The position numbers and the translations under genes were made by a program. The notes under the pieces are model-generated. The model was not told the origin of the DNA. It saw only the letters and a list, made by a program, of their open reading frames with translations, and did no database searches. Shown piece after piece: positions 12,008-23,937 of a stretch of DNA of 64,000 nucleotides (the stretch's first letter is position 1; the number at the start of each line of letters is the position of its first letter). This stretch comes from Capillidium heterosporum (lineage: Eukaryota > Entomophthoromycota > Entomophthoromycetes > Entomophthorales > Capillidiaceae), in NCBI GenBank assembly GCA_016630905.1, contig WBMQ01000008.1, positions 682,001 through 746,000 of the forward strand. The letters are read 5' to 3'.

Positions 12008-13180
12008 TTAAGCTAAGGACTTCAAAAGATTATTAGCAAGCTCCACATAAGCTTTCGAAGTAACAGAATCCGGTTTTGACACGACTAGAGGGGTACCGTT
12101 ATCATTACAGTCAGCCAAGCTCACCGATATGGGTAACTCGGCCAGCAATGGCAAATTCAATTTACTAGCCAATTCAGCCACCTTATTTTTACCGAATAGG
12201 TAGTGCTTCTCGCTGCACTTATTACAGATGAAGTAGGACATATTTTGGACTAGCCCCAAAACCTAATCAAATTCATTCAACATCTAATAATATCAAAAAT
12301 TACTTTGACATCCACTTTCTCAAACAAATCGATTCCCTTTTTGGCATCTAAAAGGGCTAGATCCTGTGGCGTCGACACAATAACGGCGCCTAACGTAGAT
12401 CCAAAAATTAAAAATCAAGGGTCGCGATAAAAAATACCTGCCAAAGGTAAAAGTTGCCCAATAGTAATTTGGGTATCTCCAGTACCGGGTGGCATATCAA
12501 CAATCAAATAATCCAATTCGGGCCAAGTCACCGAGTAGAATAGTTGTTGTAAGCCTTTCATCACCTACTTCTTTCAACAAAAAATAATGCACTACAAAAA
12601 TTACCATCATACCACGCCAAGCGACAGCTTTATTGGGATCTGTAAGTAAACCCATGGACATACAAGGGATGCCATAGTTGTAAGCCGGTTTCAACCTACC
12701 TTTCCTTCATTTAATATGCTTGCTAACATTTACCAAACTTACCTAGTTTATCTAACTCGGCCTTAACTTTCAAATTCATAAGTAAAGGTATAGAAGGACC
12801 GAACAGGTCACAATCTAGTATTCCTACTCGCTTGTTCAACTTTGAGAGTGCCAATGCTAAATTAACTATAGTGTTGATAGATATAAAATATGAGTGCTAA
12901 AGGAAATAAAAATACGTACCAGATGTAGTGGACTTGCCAACTCCACCTTTGCCCGAACTAACAGCTATGATATTTTTGACATTTTCTATATTCTTTTTGG
13001 TTACGAGGTTGGGCTTCAATTTGTCGAGCTTAGGGTTACTTTTGGGTAGGCCCTACATTTAAAATTAACATAAAAAATAAATCACATATCACTAGTAAAC
13101 TAACTTACCAAGGGATTTTGATGGTAGACTCTAGTTGATGTACTTAGCGCTTTGTATAGACCTCTTAGTGGATTGCTCAT
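12008..13180 (-). CDS. IND1: mitochondrial Fe-S P-loop ATPase Ind1/NUBPL
   Basis: Mrp/NBP35-family ATPase that delivers iron-sulfur clusters during respiratory complex I assembly. Seven exons splice in frame: 13180-13109, 13052-12920, 12865-12743, 12699-12605, 12564-12438, 12389-12304, 12262-12008. Motifs in order: an N-terminal basic/Ser-rich presequence ([14 protein letters not shown]), deviant Walker [40 protein letters not shown], and CxxC (ICNKCSEKH) that binds the bridging cluster. Length about 300 aa, normal for the family. Retention fits an organism with complex I. Confidence 0.93.
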
Positions 13181-13559
13181 CTTTATTTTTTCAAAAGGGA
13201 AGTGCTAAAGTTCTAAGATTTCAGATAGATTCGATTGATTTACTGATGTTTAGGTAACAAGTTGACATCAGATTTGAATTTATCGAACAAACTATTATCT
13301 TTATTAGGATTTAGATTATTTACCAAATTTGTACATATTATTAGTAAGAAGTAGATACATTTAAGCAGCAACTAATTGCACTTTTCACAAATATACATAC
13401 TATATAAATTAAAATTCATATCTCAAGTCGTCTAAATCCTCTAAAAGCTTGGTATAGTAGGCCCAACAAACTGTGTATAGACCTTTGCTAGATTTCTAAT
13501 AAAATGATCCTAACTCCACCTTCCATCAAAAACATTGGAGCTACAAGTTATCGCTTATT

Positions 13560-14451
13560 AAGAACTAAGTCTAACTCTACGATATGCAGAGAATGAGGAA
13601 TAAAATTGAATTCTTTTTATTTAGCATTACTTTTCGCCTCACTCAACTTTGACGACAACCTCCAATTACTTTAAACAAAGAGACTTCGTACAGAAGTTAA
13701 GAAATGTCAATTAAAGTACCTACAAATTGAGGGAGGTGGATCAACTATCAGCCATAAGAGTATGAAAATTGCTTTCATAAACGTCAAATAAAAGTTTGAA
13801 TTAGTAGCATATATGACAAACGGCATCAAAGATCCAAGGTGCTGTGACAAGCCACCAACATAGCTAATAACTATGGGCTACAGTACTCTAACTATATAGG
13901 TAAAAGAGCCTCCTGATATCATTCTAGATCTATCGACTTCAAGTGCTTAGAAATAACAGCCTACATTAATCAGATTGCCTTAAGATTCCGTCAGCAAGTC
14001 AAAAGGATTTCCATTGGTACCAAGGAGGTAGCCCAATACCACAAGCTCAAATTAAAGTAGCGTGATCCCATTTTCAAATCTAATCTGAGTAGAGTCGACG
14101 GTACTGTTTCCAGACTAAGGTATATGTACATCAGCAAGTAGGGCACAGCCATCAGTAAATAGTACATTTTATTCTTTTCATAGACTCTAGTCGATAAGCA
14201 CGAGAAGATAATGAATTTCTATTTGCACTCCCAAGACGTTTACTAGCATAAAATAAGTATCCCTTCACAATTTGAAAACTAAATGTCAGCTTTCCATTGC
14301 AGAGGCCCCATTCAGTTTAAAAACCATGGTATATACCAAGCCAACGTATTTTTATTATTCCATTAGCTTTCTTGTCATATTTTTAGAGCAAAGTTGTCGA
14401 CGATAGCCGAAATGTCTACTTGGAATGGAACTGCTTACTAAATTTGTAGAT
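13560..14451 (+). pseudogene. decayed RhoGDI copy (array unit 1)
   Basis: Degenerate copy of the intact gene at 15627-16469. Recognisable pieces include the block after 13860 (compare the gene's third and fourth exons), 'accaaggaggtagcccaata' matching exon 4, and a nearly intact last exon at 14390-14451 (aaagttgtcgacgatagccg, then tacttggaatggaactg and a TAG). Stops and indels break the frame throughout and no full set of splice sites remains. The 5' boundary is approximate. The flanking sequence is shared with the other two units. Confidence 0.75.
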
Positions 14452-15568
14452 TCCATATCCTTAGAATGGCAATTCAAAGTTAAAAAAGGCTGGTAAAGTA
14501 TTGTGTTATCTTTTCTATTAAACTAAAATAGATTTCGTTATTGTTTTTGTTTATAATAGTCCTATATGGCTTTTATTTGGTTACTTTTACCTTATAGTTT
14601 CCTAGTGAAATTGAGTGGACCTGATATACTCAGCGAAGTTTCTTTTTAATTAGATAGAATATCTGATATGGAATGCATAAAACCAATTGCTTTGGAGTTT
14701 TCAAGTGTAGTATTTGTATAGATATAAGAGTTAATGACAAATACATTTATACCTATGCCGTATCACATATATGGAGTTACTCGATCTCTTTATCTTCATT
14801 TCATCAAGAAACTGTTTTTACTCTGTTCTTTATTACTGCTGGATATCGAGTTTATAACTGTTCTCGGCTTTATACTGATTGGAATACGGTATACATTCTA
14901 TTGGGTTCGTAGCTTATATATAAAGGCTAGAGATTAAGTCAGAGTACTTGCCAAAGTTAAATTTCATCAAGGTCTAGAGGGAAAGGTAATTCCTATTCGA
15001 TAGGAAAATTCCATATAGGCTATAAAAGGGAATGCTTTTATCTATATAAGGTCACTTTTGTCGGGGGATACTTACAACTTTTCAGATTGCTGGAAACGTC
15101 ATTATATAATGAAAGTTTGCATGTTTTTGTAAGAAATAAGTGCTCAAGTTCAAGATAAAACTCAATACTTGCTTGGGCCAATAAATTGGCAATGTTAAGT
15201 TTCTGTTTTTATAAAAATGCATAGTATTCTAGTTGGAATATATCACCTTCAGTAATTCCAAGCGCTGGATTTTAACTATATTAGTATGTGATTTTGGTAT
15301 ATCTGTAGTGAAAATATTTGTAAATTTACTTTTCATCATAAGCTTTTAGGTAACAAGTTGTCTCAACAACTGTTGTGGCTAATTTAATCCAACAGTCTGT
15401 AAGCCTTTTGCAAATAGTTCAGATATCCCTTACTTGGGTGACGTCCACTTTAAGTTTTTAAACGAATAGGCGTTGTAGGGAAGTATTTATTCGATACATG
15501 GGATGAAATAAGTTAGGGGATATAGATCAAAAGTGCTTACTAGTTTTGAGGATGCGTTTACCTACAAC
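14452..15568. other. spacer of RhoGDI array, with ORF remnant
   Basis: The segment 14690-14940 resembles sequences after the other two RhoGDI copies (around 16730-16820 and 17990-18110). A 67-aa frame at 14734-14937 with a strongly hydrophobic centre (LLLLDIEFITVLGFILIGI) suggests the remnant of a small membrane-protein gene that was duplicated together with RhoGDI. Otherwise AT-rich and non-coding. Confidence 0.4.
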
Positions 15569-15576
15569 TATAAAAA
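15569..15576 (+). promoter_or_regulatory. TATA-like box of the RhoGDI gene
   Basis: TATAAAAA about 50 bp before the start codon, inside the block CCTACAACTATAAAAATG. The same block occurs before decayed unit 3 (17002-17009), so it was copied with the gene. Confidence 0.55.
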
Positions 15577-15626
15577 TGCAAGTTACTTTTATGAATACTA
15601 TTTAAAACTCAAACTCATACGACAAG

Positions 15627-16469
15627 ATGCCCAATAACGACACCAACAATGCTACTGAACTCGAAGGGCACGCAGCTGGTGTGCAGAAGCATGTCGAGAA
15701 GCTATCCAATCTCAACACCGATGAGACTTTCCAAAAGATGAAAGATAGCCTCGGTTTAGGAAATTCAGCTTTAGGTAAATTGTATCTGATTTATTTTTCT
15801 AAATGCATTGGGTAGGCTCAACCAATGCCAAACCAAAGGTACTATCATAAGCTATTCAAACTAAATGGCTTAGGTTACAGTTCTGCAACTAGCTATGGAG
15901 GTGGAGGGACGTTCCGACGTCAGCTTAGATTTAACTAGTCAAGGTATTTGAAAAAAGGACTTGAAATAAATGTTTTACCTTTAGATGCTTTGCAGCAAGC
16001 TAGAAAGAACTACTTTACCATCAAGGAGGCTACTAAATACCACCTCAAACTCAAATTCAAGTAATCTGTTCAAAGTTTTATTTCTAATTTGAATAGGATT
16101 CAAGATCAAGCTATATCCGACTTGAAGTATCTTCACGTCGTCAAGCGGTCAGGTATCCCTGGTAAGCAACCCATTTTTTACTTGCCTCATCAACTTCGTA
16201 GTTCAGAAACGTGAGGAGATTTTGGGTTCCTATCAGCCTTTAGAAGATGTTTATGAGCATAAGGTAAGCGTAGTGTTTTAGTCAGATGACTTAGCTGCTT
16301 ATAGCTTCCTATCGAGGAAACTCCGTCTGGGTTACTGGTCCGCGCTAAATACCAAGTTCAGGTATTCTTTTATCTAGCTGTTGTAGTATTTACTTTTGTT
16401 TTACAGAGTAAAGTTGTCGATACTAATGGGACCGTCTACTTTGAATGGGACTGGGTACTAACTTTGTAG
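15627..16469 (+). CDS. RDI1: Rho GDP-dissociation inhibitor
   Basis: Extracts prenylated Rho GTPases from membranes and keeps them inactive in the cytosol. Eight exons join in frame: 15627-15774, 15816-15838, 15874-15943, 15985-16060, 16097-16161, 16202-16263, 16305-16361, 16407-16469. Family blocks seen: VLQLAMEVEGRSDVSLDLT, YHLKLKFKIQ, LKYLHVVKRSGIPV, EEILGSYQP, EETPSGLLVRAKYQV, and C-terminal VYFEWDWVLTL. An acidic/polar N-terminal arm precedes the immunoglobulin-like domain, as usual. This is the only intact member of a three-unit tandem array; copies lie at 13560-14451 and 17059-17716. Confidence 0.95.
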
Positions 16470-17001
16470 AATCTACTTTTAACTCTTTAACTTTAGCAAT
16501 TTGAAATTAAGAGTAGCTGGTAAATATTCGTGGTCATCCTTCTTGCTATACTTATGAACTGACTTAAATCGCATACTGTTTTTTTAACTATCTGCCTATT
16601 TTATTCCATCGTTTCTTAGTATTTTTGTATAAAGTTAGATAAACCTGATATATTAATCATAATACATTTTACCATATATTTTGTTTGGTGTGGAGTCCAT
16701 AATATTTAGAACTTCATCAACTTTATTGACTAGAGTCATAGAGTCAATGGTCAATACACATGTGCCTATGCTAAACTACATCAATACTATTAGTCAATTT
16801 TTAACTCTATTTCACCAAAAGCTATAGATGCAAAGAATTTATATATCAAGCCTTTATATTTTCATTTAAGAGCGATACTAGTAAAAGGTTTAAAAGTTTA
16901 TTTAGAATAGGATATTTTCGTTGTTAGGGTCGTTTGCGACAACCTTATTTTCTTATAATTTTGTGGCCTACAAACAATGAAAGATTGGCTCGCCTACAAC
17001 T
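16470..17001. other. spacer between RhoGDI array units 2 and 3
   Basis: AT-rich. Around 16730-16820 it matches the downstream flanks of the other units (for example 'tcaatacacatgtgcctatg'). No intact ORF. Confidence 0.4.
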
Positions 17002-17716
17002 ATAAAAATGTGGGGATCACTCTCAAAAACTCTATCAAAGTTTGAGCTAATATTTCAGTATGGTCAATGATACCACTAATCCGTGCAACGTATAGATGTA
17101 GGCTAATTGAGTCAATCACTTTAAATTACTGTCCTTCAGCAAACTATGGAGGTAAAAGAGTATCCTGGCATCGTCCTAGATCTTTTGGCACAATATACTT
17201 GGGTTTAACAACTTGTGCAAAGACACCTACCTTTATATTCCCTAAATAAATATAAATACATCACTTTTCATCAAGGAAGGTACCCAGTACTACTTCGAGC
17301 TCAAACTCAGGTAACCCAACTCCACCCTTATATCTAACTTTATTAGGGTTCAGCAGAATTCGGTTTCAACCTTGAAGGTGTATCGAATCCATCTGGTGTA
17401 AAAATATATGAGGTAAGTAGCCATTGTTTTTACTTAATTTCATAAAGCTTCGCAGTTGCCAAGTCAGAGGAGATATTGTATCTCTACCAGCTCTTCCAGA
17501 GCATCTATGAGTTTAAAGTAAGCGTAGCACTATAGTCCAATGACTTAGTAATACCTAGTTAAAAGCTGCCGAAGCTTCATCCGGCCTATTCAGCTTTTGT
17601 TTACATCAATTTCAGACATCTTTTAGTTATTTGATGCCTTACTTTAATTTACAAAACAAAGTGGTCGACGATGTCAACAACATCTACTTTGAATGGGACT
17701 GAGTATAAATTTTAGA
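17002..17716 (+). pseudogene. decayed RhoGDI copy (array unit 3)
   Basis: Begins with the copied TATA block (17002-17009) and an ATG at 17059 with matching spacing, then follows the exon order of the intact gene: 'gcaaactatggaggtaaaag' (exon 3), 'catcaaggaaggtacccagt' (exon 4), 'ccaagtcagaggagatattg' (exon 6), and 'acatctactttgaatgggac' followed by TGA (exon 8). Many stops and frame breaks; exon 5 and 7 segments are badly degraded. Several intron borders are still visible (gtaagcgtag after exon 6). Confidence 0.8.
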
Positions 17717-18633
17717 AATTTAACTTTAGCAACTCACTATCAGGCACAACTGGTAAGGTAGTTATGACCTCCTCCCTATTGCACTTACGAATGTACTTCA
17801 TTAAACTATATGATGTTTCACTAGTGTCTTTGTTTATTTTTAGTACATCATTTTCTAATATCAATTGGAATAAAGTTTTATAAGTTTGATATATTAATCG
17901 TAGCTTATCTTTAGCCAGATATGATATTCACTATAGTGCTCCCAACCTTAATGGCTTTAGCAGATCTACAAAACATGACTTTATTTCACTCACTTTTACA
18001 TAGCTATATAATGTATAGACCAGTATGCTTGTGCCGATATCGAACCAAGCCAACAATACTATTAGATCTCTCCATCCGAATCTACTCCTAGTAGCAAACA
18101 TTGAATATTAACCGTTTCTAATTCTACATTGATTATAGCACAGCTCTTATCTTTACAATTTTACTAATTTGTTATATTGGTGTTTCAACTTTGCTCATGA
18201 TTTTCGTGTCCTATATTAGAAAAAATTATAGATCCTTGAACTATCTGATGGAACGTTTAGAAAAAGAATTCTCGATCCCTCGATCAATTTATCTGATGGA
18301 GACGTTCACATCAGGATGCACCTGATCCAATATGAGCTTGATTCAAAACCTTTACTACTTCGTCCCAAAACCTGGATAGAATCTTATGATCAAACCCGTG
18401 AATTAGCATCTACATTTTCTGAATCAGATAAGTCAGTATTTCTCTTGAAGATCCCTCAAATCCACTATATGGATCTAAAAAATACCTGCTGGGATGGTAT
18501 TTGTGTCTGAGGTATGAGTTTACACAATCTGATTAAAACATGGTTCTATGGCATCAAATTGAAAACTATATAAACGAACCAAATTCTTTCCAAGCTATAC
18601 TAACTTTCTATTTAGCAATTCAAATTTGAGAAC
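17717..18633 (+). other. array flank with membrane-protein ORF remnant
   Basis: Contains the unit-3 counterpart of the post-RhoGDI flank (17990-18110). It also has a broken reading frame at about 18130-18510: a hydrophobic helix (LICYIGVSTLLMIFVSYI) followed by a basic linker, a TGA near 18316, then a 64-aa frame to 18510 in another phase. It reads like the 3' end of a one-exon membrane protein with a frame break. No family recognised. Confidence 0.35.
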
Positions 18634-19711
18634 ATGTCTCACGGCGGCAACTCACCTTACGACCTGAATATAGCCAGTCTATTTTTCGCCTCGCTGACCT
18701 TAGTGACGGTTGGCGGATTAAGTAATTGAACGTATACACCTGCACTAACACAAATATGTAAAATTAGCATTATATCGAAAGGATCTTACCAATCGTATAA
18801 GTTTCCGATTGCAAGCAGCCATCGCTATCGCCGACATTGGCAACCATTTGGCCGGTATGTTTTACGCAGCATTACCAGAGGGTGGTCTATGTGCGTTCAC
18901 TGGATTCTGGCGTACCTTTGGCAGGGATCTCTTTTGCTTCTACAACATCGCCGTTGCCCTTAACCTACAACTGGTATTCTTACACAGCTATTCGCCTCAG
19001 GCCAAGACTGAATTGGCTTACTGGTTAATCCCTCTCATTGTTGCCTTGGTACTTAACGTACCCTTTCTAGGTAATTATTTTTTCAAGTAATGACCATAAC
19101 AGTCAACAGCTTTAGGTGAGTTTGGTAAAGCCAAAGGGTTCTCAAGCTACTGCTTCATCAAGTTCCCCAAGACTACTGCCGGGAAGGCTATAAGCATCCT
19201 TAACATTAACACGGTCCTACTACTAACCTTCACCTATTGTACAATTGTCGCGATTTTAGTTATCATCAAGATAAACACCACCCAAAATACCCTAGCTACC
19301 ATGGAAGTCACCGGCGGTGAAGGACGTAAGGCGATGATCCGTAAGCAGCTCAAAAGCTTGGTCGTTAGAGTTGCTCTCTATCCTATAGTAACTATCGTAG
19401 CACTATCTGGCTACCTAGTATTACAATTTACAAGTGTAGTCAATCCAGCTGGTATAGGGATTGAAGTAACTAACTGGTCGATCTGGACTTCCAATTTGAC
19501 TGGAACTTTGAACTTCTTGGCTTTCGCTATGGATCCCTTCTTACAAAACGCCATCAAGAGTATCTACAGTGATCTAAAGTACGGTAAAGTAAACAATACC
19601 AGTTCGGTAGATAAGGAGTTCGAAGGTAGATTGGAGTTGGAAAACGATGGTGGTAATGACTTGGATTTTTATAATGATTCGGAGTGTAAGAAGATGGCCT
19701 CCAAATTTTAA
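18634..19711 (+). CDS. seven-transmembrane receptor (GPCR-like)
   Basis: Three exons join in frame: 18634-18721, 18768-19070, 19116-19711. The product (about 328 aa) has a short N-terminus and seven hydrophobic segments: IASLFFASLTLVTVGGL; AIAIADIGNHLAGMF; the aromatic third segment after CAFTGFW; LAYWLIPLIVALVLNVPFL; VLLLTFTYCTIVAILVII; LYPIVTIVALSGYLVL; GTLNFLAFAMDPFL. The KDLTNRISFRLQAA loop, a conserved Cys near helix 3 and the N-x-x-AFAMDP segment in helix 7 fit rhodopsin/cAMP-receptor-like GPCRs that are expanded in some early-diverging fungi. Ligand unknown. The cytosolic tail is acidic and short. Confidence 0.75.
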
Positions 19712-20697
19712 TACTTATATCGCTATTGGTTTTTATGAAGATATAGGATTTATAGCCATCGGGTTTGATTTTTTCAATAAATTATTGAGTATATAGATCT
19801 TACTATGTATTTTAGTTGCTATTTACATCACCATTAACTATTGATGAATTACATGCTATATAGCTTGATGCTTTATTTAAACTTATGTATATACTCGAAT
19901 CAGAGCACATTTTGAAATCAAGTAATGGAGGGTAGGTTGATCAGTTTATTCAAAATCCATTTGATAATAGCTCTTGTGTATCGGCTAAATATATTGGTAT
20001 AGCGAAGCTTTAATGAAAATATATATTTCAATATGGCTCTTACTAACAATTCGTTTCAACTCTTTAACATTCCTGTTAGGTTTGGAAATCTACTACACCT
20101 GTATTATTGGACTCAAGAACTGTTTATTGACGTATATCGGAAAGAACAGATCTTGGGTAGCATTTAGAAGCATATTTTCCTATTAGATGAATGGATAGTG
20201 TCGCTAAAAGCATATTGAAGCGACACTTTGCATCAGCTTTATAACAGTATAGCGTATCTTATTTCACTGCCTTTACTCAGTTAAGCTTAGCGTAAAAGAG
20301 AATGAAACTAACTTCACTTGAATTTGGGTAGATATTCATTTATGTGTACAAGTCTATCTAAACCTTGACTCATACCACTTCAACAAAGCTTTAGGAACTG
20401 CCATTTCCAAAAAGAAAACTTTAGATTTGATTCGAGTTTTATTTCGGCCAAGTAATGATCCCTTACAAAAGGAATTCAGTTGAACTCCATCTACGATTTG
20501 AGGTGCTAGATAGTTACAACCTTAAAAGGTGCTACTAATAGCTGAAAAATATAATCTGTTTCTTGAAAGTTCAAATGCACAAAATTGCTCAGGTTATCAG
20601 AATAAATCAGATTTCACTTTCGAAATGACGTATTACAGTTTGGTACATTTTGAATTCGAAAACAATTCCTTCAATCCTTCTATTGAAAACTGAAAAG
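19712..20697. other. intergenic, nothing recognised
   Basis: AT-rich spacer. The frame leading into the next gene is open from 20650 but only through a TTG; ATG is at 20698. Confidence 0.5.
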
Positions 20698-22312
20698 ATG
20701 CTTCAAAAAGAAACGACGGAAAGCTCCAACATCCGAGTCAAGCATGTAAGCTTGGTAGACCAATTGAAACTGGAGTTCAAAGGGAACTTACTACCAGGAG
20801 GTATAACCTACGGCGACATCGACAACGACGGTATCGAAGAACTTCTAGTGGGTACCATAGGTGGCGAACTCTTCATCTACAAACCCAACAAAGTTACTAC
20901 CAACTTGAACAGTCTACCTTACTTGGTTATAAACAACTTGGGTACTATAACTTTACTACTAACTGGTAAATTTTACAGCGACAGCTCAAAGGTGAGTCTA
21001 CTAGTCATAAACTGTGAAGGATTTGTCTACTTTGTCGAAGGTTTAATGGAAGGTACAAGCAGCTTATCCAACTCGACATTTACAACAACGCCGCTACCAA
21101 CCCCAACTCTATTTAATTTACCCAACGCATTTAACACAACTACCAACAACTCCTTTGATGAACCTATCCAAAAGGAAAGCAACAACTTGACCAGTAGTAA
21201 CAACTATTTATTTCAGATTAACAACAGCAATTGTATCCAAGAGGTAGTTACCAACATCACCTGTGGTAAGCTAAAGTATAGTGATGGATATGTGGCCGAG
21301 CTTCTACTAGGAACAGGTGATAGGACCATATGCACTTACAAAGTTACCATCAGCAAAGACAAATTTCTCGTAAATCTGCAAGATACGTTAAAGTTTGACA
21401 ACCCTATCTACAGCATTGACTTGTTGGAAGTTGAAGAGAATCCTTTTAGATTAGTGCACCTCATAGACAATACCAGCTATTTGGTCGACTCTAGCAACAG
21501 CATAATATCCGACTCCGCTCAATGGCTCAAAAGTTCCAAAAGTCAAGTTAAAGATACTTTTAATCAGCAGTTAACTTTACCTTGTTTTGTACTCACCGAC
21601 AACCAAACTATAATCAAATTCCAAAGTGCTAGTGACAAACTAATTTACCACCTCATCAATTTTATTACCGATCCCGATGTACAGAAAATCAAAGCAAATA
21701 TCCTAGACCAAGGTGCTATAAACTTCAAGGTGGAAACTCCAGTGGTAGGCTATGGTAACCTGTTGCAAAGTTCCAACTCAAGAGCACCTGATTTGACCTT
21801 GAATTTCCTCAATGGTATAACTTTACTTTTAAATTGTAGAGCCAAGGCGGCGGTCATCTATCAACTACCCAACTATCCGGTGTTGGCTTTTAAACCAGGT
21901 AAAGCATATATATATAGTTTTTTAAAGTTTATAGGTTGCCTAACTTTGAATTCCAAGCCAGAAGCCTGTTTAAGCTTCGTCACCAGTAACAACTCCATCG
22001 ATTGCTATTTCAACTTGGAGACTCAGGTCAACTGCGACCGCACCTCGCTATTGGTCCCCTTTTTGAAGCCCCAACTGAAAGATGTACTTTATATTTAAAA
22101 AGAAATACTTATTGATCTACTTTTAGTACGATGCGACACTAACCAAGTTACTACAACTTCTACCCAGCAAATCCAAACGCAACAAGAATAAGGATGCTAG
22201 ACAGGAACTCAAGGATCAGAGAATGGCCACTTTGTTCCAATACCTTCTTTATAGGGACAGTTCCAACGACAATGATTTTGAAGGTATCGATAGACTGTTG
22301 GATCAAATTTAA
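20698..22312 (+). CDS. ITFG2-like FG-GAP/beta-propeller protein
   Basis: The N-terminus has an FG-GAP/calcium-loop repeat (GDIDNDGIEELLVGTIGG, then LFIYKPN) and a second at 'GYVAELLLGTGDRTICTYKV', arranged as in ITFG2, a KICSTOR-complex beta-propeller that restrains TORC1 in animals. Exon 1 is 20698-22083, intron 22084-22126, exon 2 22127-22312, ending LLDQI. Inside exon 1, 21899-21934 (36 nt, GT...TATAG, multiple of three) is probably a further mini-intron; its removal rejoins FKP-G-CLTL. The protein is Asn/Ser-rich in loops. Assignment rests on domain order and is moderate. Confidence 0.65.
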
Positions 22313-22978
22313 ATAAAGCTGGCATGCCTTTTGATGATAAAGGGCTTGGCTGTAGGGTATTGAGTTTGATTTTTGTAAAGGGGTTGTATCCGAGTGTATA
22401 AAATTATTTTTGTAGGTATTCTACCATTTGTTTTAAAGAATTTAAAAGTCAATCATACACATTACATTTTCCTTTTAGATGGGTTTAATGGTTGGGATAT
22501 AATAGAATATAAGGCTTAAATAATCCATATATATACAGGTATCTAATCTAAGGCTTTATCCCAATTCTAAATTAAAGGTTTATACTTGACCTTAGTGTGT
22601 AGTTCAACTATATTCATACCATTTATATTTGACAATAGAAAGAGCTGTAGTAAGAATAAACTGTCAACATTTTGGATAAAAGTATCCTTCAATAAGCTAA
22701 CTGAAAATTCAATAACATAGCTTTCTATATTAAAATAGACATGCTATATACGTTTCTAAATGTGTAAATTCAAATAATTGCTTTTAAACTTATCTTTATA
22801 TGGATATATTAACGTATAGCTTTCAATCAATATAAAATATACTTGAAAATACTGTGCAATTTTATTGTTATACGTATCAAGTGATAAAACCTCAATCCGG
22901 TGTGAAAGTATGTGCACTTTACGTCGGCTTGGTTCACAAGTAAGTATAATCTATTTTGGGTGATTAACTAGGGGAAGG
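22313..22978. other. intergenic between convergent genes
   Basis: 3' ends of the ITFG2-like gene and TBP face each other here; AT-rich, no coding signal. Confidence 0.5.
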
Positions 22979-23937
22979 TTAGGGCTTTCTGAACTCGGTA
23001 AGTACAGGATAAATAGATTCAAAGGCTTGGTAGATTTCGTCTCGGACCTACATTATTACTACTATTAGATATACTCCAACAGATATACTAACCTTAGCTC
23101 CTGTAAGAACAATTTTTCCAGAGACGAAGATGAGGAGGACAATCTTGGGCTTTACCATACGGTAGATAAGACCAGGGAATAGTTCCGGTTCATACTAGTT
23201 GGGTTCAGTTATAGTTCAACACAGCTTAAACTTACACTTGAGAAATGTCCGTGGCTGTAGGCCAGACCTTCCAAGCGGATGGGGAACTTGACGTCACAGG
23301 AGCCGACTATGTTCTGGATCTTGAAGTCTGTGAATTTGGCCTGGAAGCCCAGCTTCTGCACAATACGGGCGTACTTTCGGGACGCCAGCCTAGAGTCATC
23401 CTCTGACTTGGCCCCGGTGACTACCATCTTGCCAGAACTAAAGATAAGGGCTGTGGTCTTAGGCTCACGAATACGCATGATAACAGCAGCAAAACGCTAG
23501 TTAAAAGGTTAGCTTACAGCCCATGCAACAGGTTAGCTACTTTAGGGTTGTACTCGGCGTTACGAGCGTGAAGTGCGATTGTCTTCAAGTCTAAACGGCA
23601 ATCCAGATTTACTGTCGCGACAATATTCCTAATTGGGTTAAACTAGGGAAATAGTTAAAGCCTACTGTAGAGTGGGGGTAAATCCAGGGGGGCCCGCTGG
23701 TTCAGGTGCTGCTGGGGTGGGAGCAGTGACGGTGGCCGGAGTCGGTGGTTGGTGGGCAGGGGTATGCAGAGTGGAATAGGGGTTAGGAGTAGGGTTGGCT
23801 GAGTAAGGATTGGGAGTGGCACCGGCGTAGTTGGGGGTTTCTCCTGGGTAGTTGGGGGTCTCACCAGCCTGTCCATTGGTAAAAGGGGAGAAGTAAGGAC
23901 CGGCAGGTGAAGGGGCTCCGTATGGCAGGTGTGACAT
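22979..23937 (-). CDS. SPT15: TATA-binding protein
   Basis: Core transcription factor for all three nuclear RNA polymerases. Five exons: 23937-23666, 23628-23541, 23496-23236, 23194-23093, 23047-22979. The saddle domain is complete with both direct repeats: [54 protein letters not shown], then [52 protein letters not shown] and terminal FRKP. The N-terminal ~90 residues are Pro/Thr/Ala-rich with imperfect TPN(Y) repeats and no similarity to metazoan or yeast N-termini; such regions are known to be fast-evolving. Confidence 0.97.
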
